A DNA stretch of 5,176 nt from an uncultured Collinsella sp. (GTDB lineage Bacteria > Actinomycetota > Coriobacteriia > Coriobacteriales > Coriobacteriaceae). Position numbers and translations under genes: made by a program. Positions 1 through 4,855 of this stretch are shown one piece after another (position 1 is the first letter of the stretch; each line of letters starts with the position of its first letter). The stretch covers positions 1-5,176 of the forward strand of contig CATVZP010000116.1 in assembly GCA_958348565.1 (NCBI GenBank), in the 5' to 3' direction. The notes beneath the pieces are model-generated. The model saw only the letters and a list, made by a program, of their open reading frames with translations. It searched no databases and was not told the DNA's origin.

Positions 1-314
1 CAGGCGTCTGGCTCGACAAGGGCGTTACCACGGCGCTTGACCACGCCGGTCTTGCTGTCATCGTCTACCTTGCCCTTGTGCTTACTGAGTCACTCTGGCG
101 TCGTGTTCGCCACGCCCCCGGCATTGGCATGGGGGACGTCAAGGCGCTCTTCGCGCTTTGCACGCTCGACCCTATGGGCGGCATCGTGGCATTTGCCGTT
201 GCACTCCTGGTCCTTGCCCTCTCCTGCCTCTTCACAAAATCGCGCTCCCTGCCATTGCTCCCGTTTTTAGTGCCGATTTTTGCCATAATCGAGGTCGTGA
301 GCTGCACATTGTAA
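1..314 (+). CDS. Prepilin peptidase (type IV, A24 family), C-terminal fragment
   Basis: Open from the left edge of the window (first full codon at position 3) to TAA at 312-314, giving 103 residues of a protein whose N-terminus lies outside. The visible part is very hydrophobic, with about three membrane segments (roughly residues 16-29, 60-78 and 83-99). It carries G-M-G-D-V-K at residues 42-47 (positions 126-143). This is the GxGD motif of A24 prepilin peptidases, whose Asp is one of the two catalytic aspartates; the other lies in the missing upstream part. The family cleaves leader peptides of type IV pilin-like or Tad/Flp pilin precursors at the inner face of the membrane. The tail after GxGD is short, about 58 residues, which could indicate a minimal CpaA/TadV-like or an ordinary A24 enzyme; the fragment cannot decide. 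No pilus genes are seen in the window, so its substrate is unknown. Confidence 0.8.
   Translation, partial: GVWLDKGVTTALDHAGLAVIVYLALVLTESLWRRVRHAPGIGMGDVKALFALCTLDPMGGIVAFAVALLVLALSCLFTKSRSLPLLPFLVPIFAIIEVVSCTL
281..289 (+). promoter_or_regulatory. Candidate extended -10 promoter for the dGTPase gene
   Basis: TGC directly followed by CATAAT (positions 281-289) matches the extended -10 pattern TGn-TATAAT with one mismatch. It lies inside the last codons of the prepilin peptidase gene, about 57 bases before the dGTPase start, which would give a leader of about 50 bases. No convincing -35 hexamer is seen; a T-run at 264-268 is the nearest. It suggests that the dGTPase gene can be transcribed independently of the gene upstream. 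This is pattern matching only. Confidence 0.35.
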
Positions 315-322
315 CCGATTGC

Positions 323-344
323 GCATCCTTCTTAAGGAGCATGC
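323..344 (+). promoter_or_regulatory. Shine-Dalgarno site of the dGTPase gene inside a possible hairpin
   Basis: AAGGAG at 334-339 lies 6 bases before the ATG at 346 and decides that start over an in-frame TTG at 319, which has no SD. The same bases can pair with CCTT at 327-330 across a CTT loop. An outer GCAT (323-326) can pair with ATGC (341-344), leaving AGC bulged. The hairpin would bury the SD. The SD is well supported; the regulatory fold is speculative. Confidence 0.5.
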
Positions 345-345
345 C

Positions 346-1593
346 ATGGCAACTAATCAAGAAACGGCCGTCATTAAGGCGCGCATGGACCGTATCCCCT
401 CGGCGCTGTCGCCCGAACTTGTCGAGCGCATTTCTGCCGATCGTGCTTCGGGTGCCGTCAACCCGTATCGTTGCAACGACGACCAGGTCATTCGTCGTAT
501 TAATCGCGCTGCGGATAAAGGCACGCTTATGCGTCCGGCGTTTATGCGCGATACCGAAAAGATTCTTCATCTTCCGGCATACACGCGTTATGCAGGCAAA
601 ACGCAGGTCTTCAGTTTTCGCAGCAATGATGATCTGTCTCGCCGCGGCCTGCACGTGCAGCTTGTATCGCGCATCGCACGCGATATCGGTCGCGCCTTGG
701 GGCTTAACTGCGATCTGATCGAAGCGATTGGCCTCGGTCACGACTTGGGACACACACCCTTTGGCCATGCCGGTGAGCGCTTTCTCAACGATATTTACCA
801 CGAGCGTACCGGCCGCTTCTTTTTACATAACGTGCAGTCGGTCCGCGTGCTCGACGCCCTGTATGGCCGCAACGTGTCGCTCCAGACGCTCGACGGCGTC
901 TTGTGCCATAACGGCGAGTACGAGCAACGCGTGTTTGAGCTCTCGGGCATGGGTTCCTTTTACCAGTTCGATCAGACGGTTGAGGACTGCATTGCCAAGG
1001 GCTATAGCGCAATTGAGCACCTGCGTCCCATGACGCTCGAAGGCTGCGTGGTCCGCATCTCGGATATCCTTGCCTACGTTGGGCGCGATCGCCAAGACGC
1101 CATTGCGGCGGGCCTACTGGCGCCCGATGCTTTTGATGATGGCCTGGGTGGGGCATACAACAGCTGGATCCTTACGCATGCCTCCATCGATATCGTTGAG
1201 CACAGCTATGGCAAGCCGCGCATCGAGATGAGCGAGGATTTGTTTGAGGAAATTCGCCGAGCCAAGCGCGAGAACTACGTAAAGATCTATAGCAAGGGCG
1301 GCATCGAAGGCGACTCCGAAGCGGAGCTGCGCGAGGCGTTCGAAAAGCTCTACGACCGTTGCCTGCAGGATATAAACGAAGGTGACGAGTCCTCGTACAT
1401 CTTTAAGCATCATATTTCTCGCATTGAGCAGCAGCTTTCCTACTACGATCGCGCCTATGCCTGGCAGGATGACAAGGATCAAGCGGTGGTGGATTACATC
1501 GCGAGCATGACGGACGGCTATTTCTGCGAGCTCACGAGCAAGTTGTTCCCGGGATTAAAGTTTCCGCACCGTACCTATATTAACGAACGGTAG
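346..1593 (+). CDS. dgt: HD-domain deoxyguanosinetriphosphate triphosphohydrolase (dGTPase-like)
   Basis: A 415-residue cytoplasmic protein of the dGTPase branch of the HD superfamily. The family hydrolyses dNTPs, classically dGTP, to the deoxynucleoside and tripolyphosphate, and so limits dNTP pools. The family landmarks appear in order. First is the segment R-D-T-E-K-I-L-H-L-P-A-Y-T-R-Y with G-K-T-Q-V-F (about residues 68-89). The metal-binding HD set follows: H103 in G-L-H-V-Q-L, H132-D133 in G-H-D-L-G-H-T-P-F-G-H-A-G-E, and D240 in R-I-S-D-I-L-A-Y-V. Conserved H-N-V-Q-S (161-165) and C-H-N-G-E-Y (187-192) lie between. The L-H-V-Q-L-V-S-x-I-x-R form resembles the version common in Clostridia-like bacteria rather than E. 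coli Dgt. ATG 346 is chosen because AAGGAG lies 6 bases upstream. The stop codon lies within a LexA-box-like palindrome, and rarA follows in the same orientation. Substrate preference among dNTPs cannot be read from sequence, so the symbol is by family only. Confidence 0.88.
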   Translation: MATNQETAVIKARMDRIPSALSPELVERISADRASGAVNPYRCNDDQVIRRINRAADKGTLMRPAFMRDTEKILHLPAYTRYAGKTQVFSFRSNDDLSRRGLHVQLVSRIARDIGRALGLNCDLIEAIGLGHDLGHTPFGHAGERFLNDIYHERTGRFFLHNVQSVRVLDALYGRNVSLQTLDGVLCHNGEYEQRVFELSGMGSFYQFDQTVEDCIAKGYSAIEHLRPMTLEGCVVRISDILAYVGRDRQDAIAAGLLAPDAFDDGLGGAYNSWILTHASIDIVEHSYGKPRIEMSEDLFEEIRRAKRENYVKIYSKGGIEGDSEAELREAFEKLYDRCLQDINEGDESSYIFKHHISRIEQQLSYYDRAYAWQDDKDQAVVDYIASMTDGYFCELTSKLFPGLKFPHRTYINER

Positions 1594-1597
1594 TTCG
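1584..1597 (+). promoter_or_regulatory. Putative LexA/DinR SOS box upstream of rarA
   Basis: The 14 bases CGAACGGTAGTTCG form a perfect inverted repeat of 5-base arms around 4 bases (6-base arms if A1583/T1598 are included). All ten arm positions match the Gram-positive and actinobacterial LexA (DinR/Cheo) operator CGAAC-N4-GTTCG. The inner four bases, GGTA, do not fit the B. subtilis preference RNRY at the last two positions. The site spans the dGTPase stop codon (TAG 1591-1593), overlaps where the -35 of a TATACT promoter would lie, and ends 56 bases before the preferred rarA start. Reading through the window I found no second copy. Repression of rarA by LexA is inferred. Confidence 0.6.
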
Positions 1598-1599
1598 TA

Positions 1600-1614
1600 T
1601 ATATTCGGTATACT
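1600..1614 (+). promoter_or_regulatory. Candidate -10 elements for rarA
   Basis: The AT-rich stretch between the dGTPase gene and rarA holds TATATT (1600-1605) and TATACT (1609-1614), each one mismatch from TATAAT. Neither has a good -35 at 16-18 bases. For TATACT the -35 region would fall at about 1586-1591, inside the LexA-like palindrome, an arrangement typical of repressor-occluded promoters. A start near 1621 would give a leader of about 33 bases to ATG 1654. Confidence 0.4.
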
Positions 1615-1653
1615 GTTAGTGGAAAACGTTTTTGATTGATGCACGGGATGGCT

Positions 1654-3003
1654 ATGGACGACCTTTTTTCTGCTTCGACGCGCGAGCGTTCCTTTAAAAA
1701 TGCGCCGCTCGCGGTGCGCATGCGCCCCAATTCGCTCGACGAGTACGTGGGTCAGCAAAAGGCCGTCGGTAAGGGCTCGTGGCTGCGTGCGGCCATCGAG
1801 CATGATGTGCTATCGAGCGTGATTCTGTATGGGCCGGCCGGTACGGGCAAGACGACGCTGGCGCATATCATCGCCAACCATACCAAGAGCGAGTTTGTCG
1901 AGGTCAGCGCCGTGACGGGTACCGTGAAGGACCTGCGTCGCGTGATTGACGAGGCCAAGACGCGCCTGAATACCTACGACCGCCGCACCATCTTGTTCAT
2001 CGACGAGATTCATCGCTTCTCCAAGTCGCAGCAGGATGCCTTACTGCATGCAGTTGAGAACCGTACCGTCATTATGATTGGCGCCACGACGGAGAATCCG
2101 TACTTCGAGGTCAACTCGGCGTTGCTCTCGCGCGGTCGCGTGGTAGAGCTTGAGCACCTGAAGGACGAGGATATCGCCACGCTGATTGAGCGTGCACTCG
2201 AGGCACCGCAGGGTCTGAGCGGCAAGTTCTCGGCCGATGAGGATACGGTTAAGACCATCTGCACGCTGGCCGCGGGTGATGCTCGCTCGGCGCTCACGAC
2301 GCTCGAGCTTGCAAGCGAGATTGCCGTAACGCGTCCCGATACCGAGGGAACGCCAGCGCCGGCGGCGGGGGAGCGCTATCCCATCACCGTGGATGACGTG
2401 AAGATTGCCAACCCGCGTCGTGGCTTTTCGTACGACAAAAACGGTGACATGCACTACGACATTATCAGTGCGTTCATCAAGTCTATGCGCGGAAGCGACC
2501 CCGATGCCACCATTTATTGGCTCGCGCGCATGATCGATGCAGGAGAGGATCCCAAGTTTATTGCTCGCCGCATTATGATCCACGCTTCCGAGGACGTCGG
2601 CAACGCCGATCCGCAGGCGCTTTTGGTGGCACATGCCGCGTTTAAGTCTGCCGAGGTCATTGGCTACCCTGAATGCCGCATTAACCTGGCTCAGGCTGCG
2701 CTCTATGTTTGCCTGGCGCCTAAATCTAACGCGTGCGAGGCTTCAATCGATGCGGCGCTGGCCGATATCCATTCAAGTGGGCTGCGCGAGGTGCCGAGTT
2801 ATTTGCGCGACCGTCATCGCCCGGGCAGCGACGAATACGGTGTGTATAAGTATCCGCATGATTATCCCGAAGGCTGGGTCGATCAGCGCTATTTGCCCGA
2901 GGGACTGGAGCGCGGTGCGTTTTGGCAGCCTGCCGGCCGCGGTTGGGAAGAGTGGCGCGTAGAACAAAGCGAACGCGACCGTAGCGGCAATGCTCCCAAG
3001 TAG
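1654..3003 (+). CDS. rarA: Replication-associated recombination protein A (RarA/MgsA), AAA+ ATPase
   Basis: A 449-residue protein, close to the E. coli RarA length, of the RarA/MgsA/WRNIP1 family of clamp-loader-like AAA+ ATPases that act at stalled replication forks and are thought to bind SSB. Landmarks are the P-L-A-V-R-M-R-P opening with Y-V-G-Q-Q (18-35), Walker A G-P-A-G-T-G-K-T (60-67), Walker B L-F-I-D-E-I-H-R-F (114-122), sensor 1 G-A-T-T-E-N-P (143-149), a likely arginine finger in L-L-S-R-G-R (157-162) and sensor 2 G-D-A-R-S-A-L (208-214). The C-terminal half has family motifs Y-D-I-I-S-A-F-I-K-S-M-R-G-S (268-281), A-S-E-D-V-G-N-A-D-P (311-320) and A-P-K-S-N-A (355-360). In-frame TTG 1636 and ATGs 1639, 1648 and 1654 are all possible starts. 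I prefer 1654 because a weak GGGA lies 5 bases upstream and M-D-D-L-F fits the family opening. A short Pro/Ala-rich linker at about 227-242 looks lineage-specific. Confidence 0.95.
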   Translation: MDDLFSASTRERSFKNAPLAVRMRPNSLDEYVGQQKAVGKGSWLRAAIEHDVLSSVILYGPAGTGKTTLAHIIANHTKSEFVEVSAVTGTVKDLRRVIDEAKTRLNTYDRRTILFIDEIHRFSKSQQDALLHAVENRTVIMIGATTENPYFEVNSALLSRGRVVELEHLKDEDIATLIERALEAPQGLSGKFSADEDTVKTICTLAAGDARSALTTLELASEIAVTRPDTEGTPAPAAGERYPITVDDVKIANPRRGFSYDKNGDMHYDIISAFIKSMRGSDPDATIYWLARMIDAGEDPKFIARRIMIHASEDVGNADPQALLVAHAAFKSAEVIGYPECRINLAQAALYVCLAPKSNACEASIDAALADIHSSGLREVPSYLRDRHRPGSDEYGVYKYPHDYPEGWVDQRYLPEGLERGAFWQPAGRGWEEWRVEQSERDRSGNAPK

Positions 3004-3012
3004 GTCATTGGC

Positions 3013-3036
3013 GCCTCGCACATTCCCTTTGGGTAT
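3013..3036 (+). promoter_or_regulatory. Weak upstream SigB/SigF-type promoter candidate
   Basis: GGGTAT at 3031-3036 equals the -10 element of B. subtilis sigma-B promoters. The only -35-like sequence at suitable distance is GCCT (3013-3016, 14-base spacer), which fits the loose actinobacterial GNNT form but not GTTT. It stands 62 bases before the DUF948-like gene. It may be chance, being weaker than the downstream candidate. Confidence 0.25.
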
Positions 3037-3057
3037 CTTTCCCCTTCTTTGGGGTAC
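3033..3057 (+). promoter_or_regulatory. SigB/SigF-type promoter candidate for the stress-sigma operon
   Basis: GTAT (3033-3036), a 15-base spacer and GGGTAC (3052-3057) fit the pattern GNNT-N14-16-GGGTAC/T that I recall for Streptomyces SigB. They also approach GTTT-N-GGGTA of Mycobacterium SigF and B. subtilis SigB. A start near 3064 would leave a leader of about 35 bases to ATG 3099. Since the operon ends in a SigB-family sigma gene, this would be positive autoregulation, as in sigB operons elsewhere. The -35 match is loose, so this is inference from the -10 box plus context. Confidence 0.4.
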
Positions 3058-3087
3058 CATGAAGAGCGTCTGTATTTCGATTCCTTC

Positions 3088-3093
3088 GGGAGG
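3088..3093 (+). promoter_or_regulatory. Shine-Dalgarno site of the DUF948-like gene
   Basis: GGGAGG, 5 bases before ATG 3099, is a strong ribosome binding site. It fixes the start of the first gene of the stress-sigma operon. Confidence 0.75.
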
Positions 3094-3098
3094 CTTGT

Positions 3099-3692
3099 AT
3101 GAGTCCCATTCAAATCGCCCTGCTGTTGCTTGCCGTTGTCGGCGTGTGGGCTGTTATCGAACTCGCGCTCACGCTGCGCAAGACCCGCACCGTCGTTGAT
3201 TCGCTCGACAAGACAGTCAGCGACCTCAACAACACCATCGCCGAGGCTCAGCCCGTGGTGGCAAAGCTCGATGGCGCCGTTGACGAGCTTACGCCGGCAC
3301 TTGCCCAGGTTGAGCCACTCCTCAAATCGAGCAAGACCGCTGTCGACGCCCTTACTTCCAATCTCGTAGAGGTCGAAGCCGTGGTTCGCGACATCTCCGA
3401 GGTTACGGGCAGTGTGGCCGAGGCCAGCAATGCCGTATCGAGTGTGACCGACTCTGCCGCCGGCGCCGTGCAGAAGCTTTTCAATAAGGTGAAGGCTCCT
3501 GCAGCCGACGCCGATCGCAAGCTCGCCGCTGCCGCCGCCGAGGCCGAGCAGCCTACCGAGCGTGTTCTGATTGATGGGGCTGAGGACGAGGCCGCCGATG
3601 GTGCGGATGCGGCTCAGAAGCCCGCAGCCAAGCCAGCTCAGTATTACACCTATACGCCCGCCGAGACCTCCGAGGAGTCCTGCGATGAGTAG
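3099..3692 (+). CDS. DUF948-like membrane-anchored coiled-coil protein
   Basis: A 197-residue protein. Residues 4-22 form one N-terminal transmembrane helix with no signal-peptidase site, followed by L-R-K-T-R, so most of the protein should be cytoplasmic with an anchored N-terminus. Residues about 27-125 are helical, with regularly spaced hydrophobics (V-V-D-S-L-D-K-T-V-S-D-L, then repeated V-A-K-L-D / V-D-E-L-T / V-E-P-L-L blocks), as in DUF948 proteins. The rest (about 130-197) is an Ala/Glu/Pro-rich, acidic, probably disordered tail ending in a tyrosine-rich Q-Y-Y-T-Y-T-P. B. subtilis YtxG, a general stress protein controlled by sigma-B, belongs to DUF948, which fits the position ahead of an rsbW/sigB-type pair. 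Its molecular role is unknown. It could be a structural stress protein or a membrane partner of the regulators. The family assignment rests on architecture, not on a profile search. Its last 8 bases overlap the next gene. Confidence 0.7.
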   Translation: MSPIQIALLLLAVVGVWAVIELALTLRKTRTVVDSLDKTVSDLNNTIAEAQPVVAKLDGAVDELTPALAQVEPLLKSSKTAVDALTSNLVEVEAVVRDISEVTGSVAEASNAVSSVTDSAAGAVQKLFNKVKAPAADADRKLAAAAAEAEQPTERVLIDGAEDEAADGADAAQKPAAKPAQYYTYTPAETSEESCDE

Positions 3693-4062
3693 CGAAGCAA
3701 CCTGCCCCATTACGCTGAGCGTTGCCGGTGATCCGCGTCTCGCGCGCTTGGTGCGCATGACGGCCGCCAACGTTGGCGCCCTGTGCTCTATGTCCGTCGA
3801 TCGAATCGAGGACATCCGTATGGCTGCCGAGGAAGCCTTCATCTTTGGCTGCACGGCCGTTGATTCCGACGATATCTCGATTAAATTCGATGTCGACGAA
3901 TCGCATGTGGGCATGACCTTTACCTTTGGCGATCAGGCGACTGTCGATGAGGATGACCAGGCTGCCGTATATGCCGAGCTCATTTTGGCGAGCGTGTGCG
4001 ATTCCTACGAAAAGACTGCGGCGCCCCTAACGCTTTCCCTCGACCTCAAGGCGGATATCTAA
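3685..4062 (+). CDS. RsbW/UsfX-like anti-sigma factor with degenerate ATPase domain
   Basis: A 125-residue cytoplasmic protein. ATG 3685 is chosen because AGGAG (3673-3677) lies 7 bases upstream. The frame is open further back, but only over sequence that encodes the DUF948-like protein. Size, position directly before a SigB-family gene and fold pattern (V-D-R-I-E-D-I-R-M-A-A-E-E-A at 38-51, then strand I-S-I-K-F-D-V, strand V-G-M-T-F-T-F and a C-terminal strand) fit the RsbW/SpoIIAB-type GHKL domain, which binds and silences its sigma factor. The ATP site is poor: the N-box Asn is replaced by F54 (E50-A-F-I-F), no D-x-G-x-G is seen around 80-90, and the G2 glycines are absent in the helix 91-106. 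Mycobacterial UsfX, as I recall, also departs from the N-box consensus. It may therefore bind the sigma factor without phosphorylating an antagonist. Four cysteines (7, 34, 56, 105) are notable. The function is supported mainly by context. Confidence 0.65.
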   Translation: MSSEATCPITLSVAGDPRLARLVRMTAANVGALCSMSVDRIEDIRMAAEEAFIFGCTAVDSDDISIKFDVDESHVGMTFTFGDQATVDEDDQAAVYAELILASVCDSYEKTAAPLTLSLDLKADI

Positions 4063-4063
4063 T

Positions 4064-4855
4064 ATGACCGAACGTTCCCGAAGCGGCAAGACCGCTTGGG
4101 ACAAGGAGAAAACTCGCGAGCTGTTTCGCCGTTATAAGGAGACCGGTGATCCGGATGCCCGCGAGCAGCTCGTCATGTCCCATATGAACCTGGTAAGGTT
4201 TCTTGCCAACAAATTTAAGAACCGCGGCGAGCCGCTCGATGACCTTTTGCAGGTCGGCTATCTGGGCTTGCTCAAGGCTATCGACCGTTTTGACCCCGAG
4301 CGCGGACTCGAATTCACGACGTTTGCCACACCTACCATTCTGGGTGAGATTAAGCGTCACTTCCGCGACAAAGGCTGGAGTGTGCGCGTGCCCCGTCGCT
4401 TGCAGGAGCTCTCTGCCAAGGTCAATCAGGCTACCGACAAGCTCACTAACGAGCTTCAGCGTTCGCCCAAGGTTGAGGAAATCGCCGATTACCTGGGCGT
4501 GACCGTCGACGAGGTGCTCGAAGCCATGGAATCGTCCTCGGCCTATACCTCGGTGCCTATCGAGGCTCCCGGCGCGTCCGACTCCGACGATGCGCCTTCG
4601 ATTCTCGATCGCTACGCCGACGACGACAACGAGCTCGACTTTACCGATGATCGCCTGGTAATCGAGGAAGCCATCCGCGATTTCTCGCCGCGCGAGCGCG
4701 AGGTAATCGAGCTGCGCTTTGTGAAGGGCATGACCCAGATCGAGATTGCCAAGAAGCTGGGCATCTCGCAGGTACAGGTCTCGCGTCTGCTGCGTCGTAC
4801 CCTTAAGAAGATTCAGGACAAGATCGACCCCGACGGAGTGATGGTTCGTTCATGA
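4064..4855 (+). CDS. RNA polymerase sigma factor, SigB/SigF/SigG family
   Basis: A 263-residue group 3 sigma-70 factor, the usual length for SigB/SigF proteins, which directs RNA polymerase to stress or developmental promoters. Region 2 spans about 17-102: L-V-M-S-H-M-N-L-V-R-F-L-A (36-48), the core-binding D-D-L-L-Q-V-G-Y-L-G-L-L-K-A-I-D-R-F-D (59-77), and F-T-T-F-A-T-P-T-I-L-G-E-I-K-R-H-F-R-D (84-102), which reads the -10 box. W-S-V-R-V-P-R-R-L-Q-E (105-115) opens region 3, a signature of the SigB/F/G group. Region 4 is about 198-252, with the helix-turn-helix M-T-Q-I-E-I-A-K-K-L-G-I-S-Q-V-Q-V-S-R-L-L (223-243). An acidic linker (170-196) separates regions 3 and 4. The start lies 1 base after the anti-sigma stop codon and has only a weak SD, so translation is probably coupled to the anti-sigma gene. 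Whether it is the SigB or SigF orthologue is left open. Confidence 0.93.
   Translation: MTERSRSGKTAWDKEKTRELFRRYKETGDPDAREQLVMSHMNLVRFLANKFKNRGEPLDDLLQVGYLGLLKAIDRFDPERGLEFTTFATPTILGEIKRHFRDKGWSVRVPRRLQELSAKVNQATDKLTNELQRSPKVEEIADYLGVTVDEVLEAMESSSAYTSVPIEAPGASDSDDAPSILDRYADDDNELDFTDDRLVIEEAIRDFSPREREVIELRFVKGMTQIEIAKKLGISQVQVSRLLRRTLKKIQDKIDPDGVMVRS

Noticed and set aside
319..345. TTG start at 319 extending the dGTPase by 9 residues.
   Set aside because: No SD precedes it. AAGGAG is ideally placed for ATG 346, and the extra residues would be encoded by the SD region itself.
1597..1613. GTATA...TATAC inverted repeat as a terminator or second operator ahead of rarA.
   Set aside because: It has a short, AT-only stem with no T-tract, and is better explained as overlapping -10-like sequences.
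3041..3054. CCCC-TTCTTT-GGGG inverted repeat after rarA as a possible terminator.
   Set aside because: The stem is only 4 base pairs and no T-run follows. The GGGG arm is part of the promoter-like GGGTAC box.
3571..3684. N-terminal extension of the anti-sigma gene from an upstream in-frame ATG.
   Set aside because: The extra residues are Arg/Pro-rich out-of-frame translation of the DUF948-like gene. AGGAG supports ATG 3685.
2889..3914. A long open frame on the minus strand (about 340 codons) across the end of rarA, the gap and the DUF948-like gene.
   Set aside because: It lies opposite well-supported plus-strand genes with good SD sites. Its translation is low-complexity with no recognisable motif, and long antisense frames are common in GC-rich coding DNA.
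4070..4081. GAACGTTC near the sigma-factor start as a second LexA site.
   Set aside because: The half-sites are directly adjacent with no 4-base spacer, and the site lies inside the coding region.
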